Of a stretch of 64,000 nt of DNA, positions 16,896 to 26,209 are shown in pieces (the stretch's first letter is position 1; the number at the start of each line of letters is the position of its first letter). The notes under the pieces were generated by a model that was given only the letters and a program-made list of their open reading frames with translations, did no database searches and was not told the DNA's origin. The DNA is from CAIOHW01 sp964432565 (GTDB lineage: Bacteria > Bdellovibrionota > UBA1018). The stretch covers positions 1-64,000 of the forward strand of contig CAYSOA010000006.1 in assembly GCA_964432565.1 (NCBI GenBank), given 5' to 3'. The translations under genes and the position numbers were made by a program.

Positions 16896-17636
16896 ATGCC
16901 TGCTCAAGAATTCACCTGTGAAGTCACCCGTTTCCGCGAACTGACGCCCACTGTTTTCGAGGTCGCCTTCAAGCCCTCGTCCGAGCTTTCCTTTGAGGCC
17001 GGGCAGTTCATCAGCATCATCGTGCCGGGTGCCGGACCGCACGGGCGTGACCTGCGCCGAGCCTACTCGATCGCTTCGGCTCCCGAGCAACACCCGGTCG
17101 AGCTTTGTGTGAAGCTGGTCGAAGGAGGGCCGGGCACCAACTTCCTGTTCAAGCTTCGCCCGGGCGACCAATTTCGCGGCATGGCTCCGTATGGCGACTT
17201 CACCTACGAGCCCAAGCCCGGGCGGCATGCCTGCTTCATCGCAACCGGAACCGGAATTGCCCCGTTTCGTTCGATGATCCTCTCCGACTTTTTCAAGCAA
17301 AACGTCCCAGCAGGGGCGACCTGCCTGCTTGGCGTCAGTGACGAGGCCGAGGTGCTGTACGACGCAGAGCTAAAGGCCATTTCGGGACTTCGCTGGGTTC
17401 CCTGTGTTTCGCGCCCCAAGGGAGACTGGGCCGGATTTCGCGGACGGGTCACCGACTATCTGCGCTCGCTTGGAGAGGACTATCCGTGGCAACAGAGCGA
17501 GTTCTACCTGTGCGGCAGCGGGGCCATGATCGATGAGGTCAAGCAGATCCTCGCAGAGCGAGGTGTCGAAAAGACCTCGATTCATCAGGAAGTGTACTTC
17601 AAGGCGCCCAAGGAGCCAAAGCCGGCCGCTCTCTGA
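16896..17636 (+). CDS. FAD-dependent ferredoxin/flavodoxin--NADP reductase-like protein
   Basis: A 246-residue flavoenzyme with the two domains of the ferredoxin reductase family. The FAD part contains RRAYSIAS and the phosphate-binding GGPGTNFLF. The pyridine-nucleotide part contains GTGIAPFRSM, LGVSDEAEVLY and YLCGSGAMIDEVKQIL. It lacks an N-terminal or C-terminal [2Fe-2S] domain, so it should take electrons from NAD(P)H to a separate carrier, or run in reverse. Its length is normal for bacterial FNR (about 250). It stands alone between the FecR-type gene and hsp20. Confidence 0.85.
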   Translation: MPAQEFTCEVTRFRELTPTVFEVAFKPSSELSFEAGQFISIIVPGAGPHGRDLRRAYSIASAPEQHPVELCVKLVEGGPGTNFLFKLRPGDQFRGMAPYGDFTYEPKPGRHACFIATGTGIAPFRSMILSDFFKQNVPAGATCLLGVSDEAEVLYDAELKAISGLRWVPCVSRPKGDWAGFRGRVTDYLRSLGEDYPWQQSEFYLCGSGAMIDEVKQILAERGVEKTSIHQEVYFKAPKEPKPAAL

Positions 17637-17716
17637 TCAGGCGCCGACCGCTTCTTCGAGACCCCCAATTCTTGCATCGCTCTTTTGAAACCTCATTCCA
17701 TTCAAAGGAGCTAGCC

Positions 17717-18292
17717 ATGGCCAATCTTCCGAGCCTTTTTCGTCCTGGGTCACTCTGGTCGCGCAGTGAGAATCCGTTTCGTGAGCTCAATCGCCTGCAA
17801 CGTCAGGTCGACCGCATGTTTGAAGAAATGGGAGGCGGCTGGTCTGAAGAGCTTCCCGCTTCGCGGAGCTGGGGCTTTTCGCCTGCCTGCGATGTCCAGG
17901 AAACCGACAGTCACTACCTGATGAGCTTTGACCTGCCCGGCGTGAAAAAGGACGACATTCACATCGATCTGGTCGGAAACGAGCTCAGGGTATCCGGCGA
18001 GAGGCATGAAGAACACGAAACCAAGGGCACCTCACGCTACCAGATGGAGCGAGCCCACGGATCGTTCACGCGGACCTTCACCCTACCCCAGGGAATCCGC
18101 CCCGAGCAGATCGAGACCGATTACCGCGATGGAGTACTTCACGTCGCCGTGCCCAAGCTCGAATCGGCCAAGAGCCACCGCATTCAGATTGGAGAAGGGC
18201 GGCCGGGCCTGTTTCAGCGACTTCTTGGAGGAAAGAAAGAAGAGGCCGGCAAGGCCAAGCCTTCAGAGAAGAGTGGCGAAAAGGTCGCCTAG
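17717..18292 (+). CDS. Hsp20/alpha-crystallin small heat-shock protein
   Basis: A 191-residue ATP-independent holdase chaperone. The alpha-crystallin domain runs from about residue 50 to 145, with YLMSFDLPGVKKDDIHIDL, ELRVSGERHEE and the closing GVLHVAVPKL. The N-terminus (NPFRELNRLQRQVDRMFEEM) is typical of class A bacterial Hsp20, and the C-terminus is a lysine-rich tail. I chose the ATG at 17717 because AAAGGAG lies just upstream; an in-frame ATG 15 codons earlier has no such site. Confidence 0.92.
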   Translation: MANLPSLFRPGSLWSRSENPFRELNRLQRQVDRMFEEMGGGWSEELPASRSWGFSPACDVQETDSHYLMSFDLPGVKKDDIHIDLVGNELRVSGERHEEHETKGTSRYQMERAHGSFTRTFTLPQGIRPEQIETDYRDGVLHVAVPKLESAKSHRIQIGEGRPGLFQRLLGGKKEEAGKAKPSEKSGEKVA

Positions 18293-18332
18293 CAAATGTC
18301 ATCCGGAGAGGGGGCCATGCTAGACTGGAGGC

Positions 18333-20057
18333 ATGCGCCCTCTTTCGTCAGATGCGAAAACCCGAACCCAGGCTCTCAGTCGCCGAATCGAAGCAGCCCA
18401 GGGCCAAGTTCCCTGTGATCTGCTGCTGAAGAATGTCCGCTACCTGGATGTCTTTTCGTGCACCTTTCGCGAAGGGGATCTGGCCGTCATCGACGGGACG
18501 ATCGTCGGAATCGAGCCCGGCCTCCGCGGCACGCGCGAGATCGACCTCAAGGGTCGGCACGTCGTGCCTGGCTTCATTGATGCCCATGTCCATGTGGAAA
18601 GCTCGCTGATGGTGCCCACCCACTTCGAGGGTGCCGTGCTTCAATGCGGCACCACTTCGGCCGTCTGTGACCCTCATGAGCTGGCCAACGTTCAGGGAGT
18701 CTCCGGAATTCAGTACTTTCTGGATGCGGCCGAACGCATGAATCTCGACCTGCATGTCATGCTCTCGTCCTGTGTTCCGGCAACTCACATGGAAACCAAC
18801 GGCGGCGGAACGATCACGGCCGAGGCTCTGCTGAAGTTGTCCAGGCATCCGCGTGCCCTCGGACTTGCCGAGATGATGAACATGCCGGGAGTGCTGAATC
18901 AGGACGAAGACATTCTGGCAAAACTCGAGGGTTTCAGCGACTCGGTCATCGATGGACACTGTCCGCTGCTCAAGGGCCAGGCCCTTTCGGCCTATGCTGC
19001 CGCAGGCATTTCGAGCTGCCATGAGTCGTCCGAGCTCGACGAGGCCCGCGAGAAACTGACCAAGGGCATCTCGGTCTGGATTCGTGAAGGTTCGGTGGCC
19101 AAGGACCTTGACGCATTAATTCCCCTTCTCGATCTGGCCACTTCGACGACCCTGGGTTTCTGCACTGATGATCGCAATCCCTACGACATTGCTGAAGAGG
19201 GCCATATTGACCACCTCATTCGTTCTGCAATTCGGAAGGGGGTCGCTCCCGAAGTGGCGTACCGAGCTGCCAGCTGGAGCGTGGCACGACATTATGGCCT
19301 GAACCGTGGGACGGGCCTTTCCCGCGCCCGCGTCGGGGCCATCGCGCCGGGATACGGTGCCGACCTCGTCATTTTGGACGATTTGGCGTCGACCCGGATT
19401 CATGCGGTTCTCAAGAGGGGGAAATTCGCGCATGAGCTCGACCGCCCCACCGTCGCAGCCACTGGATTCATCAACTCGGTTCGCGCGTCCCGCGTCGAGG
19501 CCCGCGATCTCGAAGGCCCCGCCGGGCAGGTCCATGTCATTGAGGTCCTCGAGGGAAAGATTCTCACTGGCCGATCCGTGCGCGCTCACGATGCCGAAGG
19601 GGTCTCACGCCTGAGTGTTCTTGAGCGCTATGGACTCGGCTCGCGCCCTGCGAACGGATACGTCAGCGGCTTCGGCACGCTCGACGGAGCCATTGCCTCC
19701 AGCGTCGGGCACGACAGCCACAACCTGATCGCCGTCGGTGGAAACACCGAAGACATGCGTGCCGCGATGGCAGCCCTCACGGAATGCGGCGGTGGCTTCT
19801 GCGTCAGCCGGCGCGGCGAAGTGATCGAGCTCCTTCCTCTGCCGCTGGGAGGACTGATGTCGCACCATGAGCCTGCTCACCTCAAGGGACGCATCGATGC
19901 CCTGAAGCAGGCTAGCCGCAGCGTCGGATGTGCTCTCCATGAGCCGTTTCTGCAGCTCGCGTTCCTCAGCCTTCCCGTGATTCCCTCATTGAAGCTGACC
20001 GATAAAGGCCTCGTCGATGTCGAGCAATTCCAGATCATCGACGTTCGGGCTAACTAA
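18333..20057 (+). CDS. ade: Adenine deaminase
   Basis: Converts adenine to hypoxanthine and ammonia in purine salvage, using a binuclear metal site of the amidohydrolase fold. The 574-residue length is normal. Metal-binding HVHVESS (FIDAHVHVESSLMVP), the CGTTSAVCDPHELANV segment, FCTDDRNPYDIAEEGHID, and the C-terminal ade-type domain (IASSVGHDSHNLIAVGG; GGGFCVSRRGEV) are all present. The ATG lies very close to a GGAGG, so initiation may be unusual. It is a single gene on the plus strand, unrelated to its neighbours. Confidence 0.95.
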   Translation: MRPLSSDAKTRTQALSRRIEAAQGQVPCDLLLKNVRYLDVFSCTFREGDLAVIDGTIVGIEPGLRGTREIDLKGRHVVPGFIDAHVHVESSLMVPTHFEGAVLQCGTTSAVCDPHELANVQGVSGIQYFLDAAERMNLDLHVMLSSCVPATHMETNGGGTITAEALLKLSRHPRALGLAEMMNMPGVLNQDEDILAKLEGFSDSVIDGHCPLLKGQALSAYAAAGISSCHESSELDEAREKLTKGISVWIREGSVAKDLDALIPLLDLATSTTLGFCTDDRNPYDIAEEGHIDHLIRSAIRKGVAPEVAYRAASWSVARHYGLNRGTGLSRARVGAIAPGYGADLVILDDLASTRIHAVLKRGKFAHELDRPTVAATGFINSVRASRVEARDLEGPAGQVHVIEVLEGKILTGRSVRAHDAEGVSRLSVLERYGLGSRPANGYVSGFGTLDGAIASSVGHDSHNLIAVGGNTEDMRAAMAALTECGGGFCVSRRGEVIELLPLPLGGLMSHHEPAHLKGRIDALKQASRSVGCALHEPFLQLAFLSLPVIPSLKLTDKGLVDVEQFQIIDVRAN

Positions 20058-20149
20058 CTTCGCAGGGCACCAAGAAAATCAAAGCTATGGTTTGAAATAA
20101 TTTCCCTCCACAAGATTCCCGTCCCACGTCGAAAGGCCTAGGGTATGTT

Positions 20150-21847
20150 GTGTTCATGGCGCCCAAGATTCACCACTCCGACTCCGTCTGGAAACCCCTA
20201 TTGCGTTTTCTGCAGGTCGAACGTGAGAGCCTTTGGATCATTCTGGTTCACGCCTGCGGAGTGGGCCTTCTTTCACTAACGCTGCCTGTTGCCATCCAGT
20301 CACTGGTCAATACCGTGGCCTTTGGTACGGTCCTTCAACCCATCGTCGTGCTGACCATCCTGGTGGTTTTCTTTCTGGCTGCGTCGGCCGCCCTGAAGGT
20401 CCTTCAGATTCTGGCAGCAGAACTACTTCAACGCCGGATCTTCTCACGCTTTTCGCTTCTGGCCGCGTCGCGCCTCCCGGCTCTACAACCCGAGGTCCAT
20501 CGCCGAGTAAACGTCCAGGAAACCGTCAATCGCTTTTTCGACATTTTTCTGGTTCAGAAGGCGCTCTCGTTTCTGCTGCTCGAAGGCGTCGGACTCGTCC
20601 TGCAGGCCTCAATCGGTCTGATTCTTCTGGCGTTCTACCATCCGTTTCTTCTGGCGTTCGGAATGCTGCTGCTTTTTGCGCTCGCCTTCATCTGCGTTGT
20701 GCTGGGCAGGGGTGCGATCGGAACGGCCATCGAAGAGTCGTCGGCAAAGTACGCCATGGCGGCCTGGCTCGAGGATCTCGCCCGAATTCCTCTGAGCCTT
20801 TCTTCGACTCGAGGCCGCGATCAGGCCCTCGTCAAGGCCGACGCCATGGCATCGATCTGGCTTACGGCGCGGGAAGGCCACTTTCGAAAAATCTTTCTCC
20901 AGACCGTGGGAACCCTCGGGCTACAGGTTCTCGCCAGCGGCGTGCTGCTTGGATTCGGCGGCTGGCTCGTCATCCGAAAAGAACTTTCTCTGGGACAGCT
21001 CGTCGCCGCAGAGCTGATCGTCACGAGCGTGCTGTACAGCATTGCCAAAATGGGCAAGCAATTCGAGGCGTTCTATGACGTTGTGGCAGGCCTCAACAAG
21101 CTCGAAGCCATTCTTGACCTTCCCGTCGAAGACCGGGGCGGTGCCTCACTCGAGCCCGGCACGGGGGCGATCTCCATCGAACTCCGCGGCGCGGCACTCG
21201 CAGACCAGCCCTCTGGGAGACGGCTGAAGAACCTCCACCTCAAATGCGGAGCGGGAACGAAAATTCTCGTTTGCGGATCGGGGGGATCCGGCAAGAGCCT
21301 CCTGGCGAGCCTGCTGGTCGGCGCATCAAGGACCGACACTGGAGAAGTCCTGATCGAGGGGCAGGATGTTCGCTACCTCGACCGCTCATCCGTTCACGAT
21401 CACGTGAAGCTTGTTCAGGATCTGGAGCTGGTTGACGGAAGCATCGAGGAGAACCTCTCGCTCGGGATGGAGCACCCCGGCCTCGCGAAAATGACCCACG
21501 CACTCGAGTCGGTGGGTCTTGACCGGATCGTCTCGGCCCTACCCTCTGGCCTGAAGACCCGCGTCAACTCGCGCGGCTCTCCGCTCACCCATTCGCAGGC
21601 TCGACGCCTGATGCTGGCGCGCGCCATCCTTTCGGAGCCTCGGCTTCTGGTTCTCGACAAGAACTCAGACTGGCTTCAGGGACCGGTCGCCTCACTCGGC
21701 ACGGAGGAGCTGGTTCGTCGCCTCTTTTCGAGCCTGAAGGAGTGCACGGTGATCATCCTCGCCGAACCGGAGTTCGCGACCGAGCCGGTGCGCCGGGAGT
21801 TTGACGCCTGCTACAACCTCGTCGACGGAGAGCTTCGCCATGGATAG
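20150..21847 (+). CDS. ABC exporter (type I secretion-like) with a degenerate ATPase domain
   Basis: A 565-residue half-transporter: about six membrane helices in the first 320 residues, then a nucleotide-binding domain. Walker A is intact (CGSGGSGKSLLASLL). The other ATPase motifs are altered: the signature reads LTHSQARRLMLARA instead of LSGGQ, Walker B ends LLVLDKNSDW with Lys where the catalytic Glu should be, and the H-loop reads VIILAEPEF without histidine. It may bind ATP without efficient hydrolysis, or need a partner ATPase. There is no C39 peptidase domain. GTG 20150 is favoured by AGGG six bases upstream. It overlaps the HlyD-type gene by 8 bases. Confidence 0.85.
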   Translation: MFMAPKIHHSDSVWKPLLRFLQVERESLWIILVHACGVGLLSLTLPVAIQSLVNTVAFGTVLQPIVVLTILVVFFLAASAALKVLQILAAELLQRRIFSRFSLLAASRLPALQPEVHRRVNVQETVNRFFDIFLVQKALSFLLLEGVGLVLQASIGLILLAFYHPFLLAFGMLLLFALAFICVVLGRGAIGTAIEESSAKYAMAAWLEDLARIPLSLSSTRGRDQALVKADAMASIWLTAREGHFRKIFLQTVGTLGLQVLASGVLLGFGGWLVIRKELSLGQLVAAELIVTSVLYSIAKMGKQFEAFYDVVAGLNKLEAILDLPVEDRGGASLEPGTGAISIELRGAALADQPSGRRLKNLHLKCGAGTKILVCGSGGSGKSLLASLLVGASRTDTGEVLIEGQDVRYLDRSSVHDHVKLVQDLELVDGSIEENLSLGMEHPGLAKMTHALESVGLDRIVSALPSGLKTRVNSRGSPLTHSQARRLMLARAILSEPRLLVLDKNSDWLQGPVASLGTEELVRRLFSSLKECTVIILAEPEFATEPVRREFDACYNLVDGELRHG

Positions 21848-22895
21848 ATGGAACGGGCGCAGGAAGTGGGAGTCATTCTCTTCGGCTGAGCGCGTGCTCC
21901 CCCGCGATGGCTGGAGAAAACTGGCTTACCTGGTGGCGACACTTCTGGGGCTCACGCTGCTCGCGCTGATCGTCCTTCCCTGGCAGCAGAGTGCCTACGG
22001 CACGGGACGGGTCATGGCCTATGTTCCGAGCGAGCGCTCGCAGAGCATCGACGCACCCGTCGACGGACGTATTGCCAAGTGGCATGTGCTCGAAGGCTCG
22101 GTTGTCAAAGAGGGGGATCCACTGGTCAATGTCTCGGACATCGATCCCAGGATTCTCGAGCGCCTGAATGACGAACTGGTGGCCGCTCAGGCCAAATTTC
22201 GCTCGCTCGAGTCGGCCCTGCTCGCTTCACGCAGCAATCTGGAACGACAAAAATCTCTCTTCGAACAGGGACTGAGCTCAAAGCGATCGGTCGAACTGGC
22301 GACCATTGAAGCCGACAAGCTGACTGCCGATCGCGCTTCGGCCAGCGCCGAGGTGGCGCGGATTCGCGTGCGCATTTCCCGCCAGGGTGCCCAAACCGTC
22401 ACCGCGCCGCGGGACGGCATCGTGCAAAAGATTCTGATCCCGGAAGGGGGACCCGTGTTCAAGGCGGGAGCGACCCTCGGAATTCTGATCCCACAGACCG
22501 ACCAGCGCGCTATTGAAGTTTGGATATCCGGAAATGACATTCCGCTCGTTTATCCCGGACGAAAGGCCCGAATTCAGTTTGAGGGTTGGCCTGCGATTCA
22601 GTTCAGTGGCTGGCCGTCTGTTGCGGTGGGAACCTTCGGAGCGTTGGTCGCCGTCGTCGATCCGATCGACAACGGACAGGGGCAGTTTCGAGTGCTGCTC
22701 ACTCCGGACCCCGCAGCAATCGACTCCGATCAGTGGCCCTCATCCCTTTACCTTCGACAGGGCGTTCGAGCCAACGCCTGGGTGCTTCTCGATACGGTCA
22801 GCGTCGGCTACGAGCTCTGGCGACAGTTCAACGGCTTTCCTCCCAGTCAGCGGAAAGCTCCAGACCAGACGAACAAGGATACGTCGAAGTCATGA
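21840..22895 (+). CDS. HlyD-family membrane fusion protein
   Basis: A 351-residue periplasmic adaptor linking an inner-membrane ABC exporter to an outer-membrane channel. It has one N-terminal membrane helix (LAYLVATLLGLTLLALIVLPW), a lipoyl-like half-motif (SIDAPVDGRIAKWHVLEGSVVKEGDPLV), a coiled-coil hairpin (about 100-185), the second lipoyl half (TVTAPRDGIVQKILIPEGG) and a C-terminal beta barrel. The ATG at 21840 has GGAGA upstream and lies inside the end of the ABC gene. Its stop overlaps the TolC-type start (ATGA). Confidence 0.9.
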   Translation: MDRWNGRRKWESFSSAERVLPRDGWRKLAYLVATLLGLTLLALIVLPWQQSAYGTGRVMAYVPSERSQSIDAPVDGRIAKWHVLEGSVVKEGDPLVNVSDIDPRILERLNDELVAAQAKFRSLESALLASRSNLERQKSLFEQGLSSKRSVELATIEADKLTADRASASAEVARIRVRISRQGAQTVTAPRDGIVQKILIPEGGPVFKAGATLGILIPQTDQRAIEVWISGNDIPLVYPGRKARIQFEGWPAIQFSGWPSVAVGTFGALVAVVDPIDNGQGQFRVLLTPDPAAIDSDQWPSSLYLRQGVRANAWVLLDTVSVGYELWRQFNGFPPSQRKAPDQTNKDTSKS

Positions 22896-24310
22896 GAACC
22901 GTGTTGCTCTCGATTCTCTCATTTGCGGTTATTTCGGGGCCAACGCTCGCCCAGGGCTCAGTCCCTGCGGCTGCTCCCCTGGTCGTTGAAGAACTCGAAA
23001 AAGCCATTCGCGAAAAGTACCCGCTGATCGAGTCGGCACGCGAAGAGGTTCGTGCCGCCGAAGGAGAACTGCTTTCTTCGCGCGGGGCTTTTGACCTGAG
23101 ACTGAAGAGTCGCGGGGCGTGGGATCTCGAAAGCTACTATCCGGGACAAACCTTCGACACCGTGCTCGAGCAGCCCACGCCGCTCTGGGGTGTCTCGCTC
23201 TTTGGGGGGTACCGCTTCGGCCGTGGCTCCTTCGCCGACTATGACGGCAAGCTCGTGACGTCGCAGGTCGGTGAGCTTCGTGCCGGACTGCAGGTGCCGC
23301 TGCTTCGCGACGGGATGACGGACAGCCGACGAACGAAGATTGCCAAGTCGGAGGTCGGGGTTCAGCTGGCCGCGACCAAGCTGCACCAGCAACTGATCAA
23401 AGCCACGTTCGAAGGGCAGAAGCGCTATTGGGACTGGGTTGCGGCTGGCGGCAAGCTTCGAGTCGCCCAAAAACTGCTCGATCTTGCCGAAAAGCGCGAC
23501 TCGCAACTCCTTCTTCAGCTCAAGCGAGGTGACGTCTCGAAATTTCAGGTCAACGACAACCTTCGCGGCGTCTTTCGTCGCCGAAACTCCCTCGCAGCCG
23601 CCGAACGTGCGCTGCAGTCGGCCGAGATCGTCCTTTCGCTTTTTTTGAGAGACGAGCTGGGCTCACCACTCTCGGTCTCGCGCGAGCGATTGCCCGAGAG
23701 CTTTCCAGCACTGCCCGAAGTTCGACTCTCCACCGAAGCCGCGATCAACACCGCGCTCCAGGAGGCCCGAAGGCGCCGTCCCGACCTTCTGGAGCTGGAC
23801 CAGAAGCGAGCGCAGATCGACCAGGACCTTCGCCTCGGCCAGAACCAGATGCTTCCCGCACTCGACTTCAATCTTGCCGTTTCGCAGGATCTCGGGGCCG
23901 CCCCACCTCCACTGGCGCGCACCGAAACCGAGGCCGCGATCCGTCTGGAGTTTCCACTCTGGTTTCGGGATGCCCGCGGACGGGTTCAAAACAGTCGTGC
24001 CCGTGACGCCGCGGTTGCAGCCCAGGCACGCATCCTCTCCGACCGGGTCAAAACCGAAATCGACGATGCGGTGAGCGCCCTTCGCCAGGCGCGAGAGCGG
24101 GTGAGTCTGGCCTCAGAGGAACTGCGCCTCGCCCAGGAGCTCGAGCAGGGCGAACGCATCCGCTTTGCCCAGGGGGACTCCAACCTGATCTTCGTGCAAC
24201 TTCGAGAAGAAACCACGGCTGAGGCGGCCACCCGAAAAATCGACGCCGAGAAGGACTACTGGTCGGCCGAGGCGGCACTCAACGCTGCGCTCGGACTTCC
24301 TGCTCTCTGA
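22892..24310 (+). CDS. TolC-family outer membrane efflux protein
   Basis: A 472-residue outer-membrane channel with a signal peptide (MRTVLLSILSFAVISGPTLAQG) and the two long coiled-coil repeats of TolC (about 35-240 and 270-460), for example AEGELLSSRGAFDLRLKSRG and SRARDAAVAAQARILSDRV. It completes the ABC-HlyD-TolC set and starts within the stop of the HlyD gene (ATGA), so expression is coupled. It ends 32 bases inside the convergent oxidoreductase gene. No secreted substrate gene is evident next to the operon. Confidence 0.88.
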   Translation: MRTVLLSILSFAVISGPTLAQGSVPAAAPLVVEELEKAIREKYPLIESAREEVRAAEGELLSSRGAFDLRLKSRGAWDLESYYPGQTFDTVLEQPTPLWGVSLFGGYRFGRGSFADYDGKLVTSQVGELRAGLQVPLLRDGMTDSRRTKIAKSEVGVQLAATKLHQQLIKATFEGQKRYWDWVAAGGKLRVAQKLLDLAEKRDSQLLLQLKRGDVSKFQVNDNLRGVFRRRNSLAAAERALQSAEIVLSLFLRDELGSPLSVSRERLPESFPALPEVRLSTEAAINTALQEARRRRPDLLELDQKRAQIDQDLRLGQNQMLPALDFNLAVSQDLGAAPPPLARTETEAAIRLEFPLWFRDARGRVQNSRARDAAVAAQARILSDRVKTEIDDAVSALRQARERVSLASEELRLAQELEQGERIRFAQGDSNLIFVQLREETTAEAATRKIDAEKDYWSAEAALNAALGLPAL

Positions 24311-25310
24311 TCGCGCATTCATCCTGCCACTCGATGGCAAAAAACCCTTTCATCATCGCCACGGATTCTTCGAGAGTGGGAACACTTGGTGCGGGAAGGC
24401 CCAGCATCTCCAGGAGAATGCTTCGAATGACCGCAGCATACCCCGCCATCCACCCGGCTCCATGAAACGAGGGAAGCCCCAGCGAGTCCCTCTCGTTCCG
24501 AACCTCGATCTGGCGCGCGCCCCCCCTGCCCACCAGCACCTCGTCGGGACGCTCGATGCTCCATTCGGCCGAAGCCCGCTCACCGATCACCTGCACCTCG
24601 AGACGGTTCCCCGCTCCATGGACGACTTTCGAGACGGAGGCAAAAGACCGCCCGCCTCCGACAAGGGGTAAATCCAGATGCAGGTGCGTGTCGCGGTGGG
24701 ATGCCTCGGAGTGGACAAAACTGCGCCATCCGCGCCCCCCGGCGATGGGTACCCCAGAAATGAAGGTCACCAGATCCAACCAGTGAGTCGCGAGATCGAG
24801 CGCCACATCATAGGGCCCAGAAAGGGCCACGTCATTCTTCCAGCTCGGAACTCTCGTTGAAGGATCCAGCGCCTTTTGCGCTGCCGAAGACTGCCAGTAC
24901 CGGCCCTCGATGGCGATCGTCCGGCCGAGCTCTCCGCTGGAGACCAGCTGCCTGAGGCGCTGTGGCCCCCAGAACTGCCGATAACCATGACAAACCCTCG
25001 TGCGCGCCCGAAGCGCAGACAAGGCCCCCAACTGCTCGAGGCTCGTGCAGATGGGTTTTTCGACGACCATCCACCGATAGCCACTGGCGTCTGCTTCAAG
25101 CAGGGCTTGTGCGTGCAGGGCGTGCGGGTTGGCAATGAGAAGAAGCGGGGAGGGTCCGGCCTGGGACGCGGGTGGAATGGAGCCCCGAGGGAGGAAACGG
25201 GGCTCTGCAAGCTGTTTTGAAAATTCCGCCGTATTTCGAAGTGCGCCAAGTGCCAGAGCCATGGCCTGGCCAGACATGCCACGCCCGAGAATCCAGGGAT
25301 GAATCGTCAT
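24279..25310 (-). CDS. Gfo/Idh/MocA-family oxidoreductase
   Basis: A 343-residue NAD(P)-dependent dehydrogenase-like protein. The Rossmann start is compact (WILGRGMSGQAMALAL). The catalytic-site lysine motif VVEKPICTS and the family histidine region DLATHWLDL are present, and the C-terminal substrate domain follows (SFASVSKVVHGAGNRLEVQVIGE). The substrate is unknown; relatives act on sugars and sugar derivatives. Its last 32 bases overlap the convergent tolC-like gene. It seems unrelated to the export operon. Confidence 0.82.
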   Translation of the reverse strand: MTIHPWILGRGMSGQAMALALGALRNTAEFSKQLAEPRFLPRGSIPPASQAGPSPLLLIANPHALHAQALLEADASGYRWMVVEKPICTSLEQLGALSALRARTRVCHGYRQFWGPQRLRQLVSSGELGRTIAIEGRYWQSSAAQKALDPSTRVPSWKNDVALSGPYDVALDLATHWLDLVTFISGVPIAGGRGWRSFVHSEASHRDTHLHLDLPLVGGGRSFASVSKVVHGAGNRLEVQVIGERASAEWSIERPDEVLVGRGGARQIEVRNERDSLGLPSFHGAGWMAGYAAVIRSILLEMLGLPAPSVPTLEESVAMMKGFFAIEWQDECAIREQEVRAQR

Positions 25311-25349
25311 GCTGAGACCTGTAGCACGGCGCCCCGACCCGGCGAAGGG

Positions 25350-25571
25350 CTAGAGCAGGTGAGGCGATACTGCCGAGCTCCACGGAGGGGCTTGGTTCCA
25401 GCGTTCGGCAGGCGCCGGAATCCAAGGCATGCACCGGCCAAACTCCTGGGGAGCGGCGGCATAACTGCAGCCGTTCGAAGGCTCCAGCTTCAGACTTCCC
25501 ATTCCGGTGGCGCACCCCGCAGAAGCAATCAGCGCGGCCAAGACCAGCAATCGCCGACCCAATAGTTTCAT
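25350..25571 (-). CDS. Small lipoprotein
   Basis: A 73-residue lipoprotein with signal MKLLGRRLLVLAALIASAGC (lipobox ASAGC). The mature 54 residues contain two cysteines and several prolines and tryptophans (CMPWIPAPAERWNQAPPW). GGAGG lies five bases before the ATG, strong support for a real gene. No family is recognised. Confidence 0.75.
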   Translation of the reverse strand: MKLLGRRLLVLAALIASAGCATGMGSLKLEPSNGCSYAAAPQEFGRCMPWIPAPAERWNQAPPWSSAVSPHLL

Positions 25572-25673
25572 AAATCCTCCAGACCGCTGATCTGCCAGCC
25601 GTCGGCTACAAAGAACAGAACATAAAGTCGAAGGTTAGAATGGGTTCCGTAGATGACGCGGGGCGAAAGTGAC

Positions 25674-25748
25674 TGGTTGGGGCGGAAGGATTCGAACCTT
25701 CGAATGGCGGAATCAAAATCCGCTAGCTTACCACTTGCCGACGCCCCA
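25674..25748 (-). tRNA. tRNA-Gln (anticodon TTG)
   Basis: On the minus strand the cloverleaf begins TGGGGCGTCGGCAAG, has the anticodon stem GCGGA/TCCGC with loop TTTTGAT (anticodon TTG, reads CAA), the T arm GAAGGTTCGAATCCTTC and an encoded CCA. The sequence closely follows typical bacterial tRNA-Gln. Confidence 0.95.
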
Positions 25749-25839
25749 ACCCTACTGAGCTAGCAGGGTCACAAAATAACCGTCCGCAGGGCCGCCCGTC
25801 AAGCCGTCGTTCCCTGCCCGACAAATTCCCGCCAACCGA

Positions 25840-26151
25840 TTACTCTTCGCGCTCGGCCTCCTCGGCCGACATCAGGCGCGGGGCCGCCCCTTCGGGCCTT
25901 CGAAGTTCGGAAAGGTAGGCATCCAGAATCTGCTTCTCCATCTGCTCTCGAGTTCCCTGGTTCAAGGGATGGGCGATGTCCTTGAACACACCGTCCTTGC
26001 GTCGCTTGCTGGGCATGGCAACGAAAAGCCCCCCGTTGCCATGAATGATCTTCAGGTCTCGCACCACGAAACAATCATCCAGCACGATGGCCACGTAGGC
26101 CTTGAGCTTGTCCTCATCAACGGGAAACACCTTGATCTCTGTGATCTTCAT
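25840..26151 (-). CDS. spoVG: SpoVG-family regulatory protein
   Basis: A 103-residue SpoVG protein, a small nucleic-acid-binding regulator found in Firmicutes, spirochaetes and deltaproteobacterial lineages. The start MKITEIKVFP and the core LKAYVAIVLDDCFVVRDLKII, GLFVAMPSKRRKDG and DIAHPLN are diagnostic. I chose the ATG at 26151, which gives the family start; ten upstream codons are open but not family-like. It follows clpB by 58 bases on the same strand, with tRNA-Gln downstream. The C-terminal tail is acidic (SAEEAEREE). Confidence 0.95.
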   Translation of the reverse strand: MKITEIKVFPVDEDKLKAYVAIVLDDCFVVRDLKIIHGNGGLFVAMPSKRRKDGVFKDIAHPLNQGTREQMEKQILDAYLSELRRPEGAAPRLMSAEEAEREE

Positions 26152-26209
26152 GCGGCCAGCCCAGTCTAGGGAAGGCTGCATGAAGCCACAAGAAAAAGTT
26201 CGTCGTTTC

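Noticed and set aside
18348..19022. Minus-strand frame opposite adenine deaminase
   Set aside because: Shadow frame without a start signal or homology.
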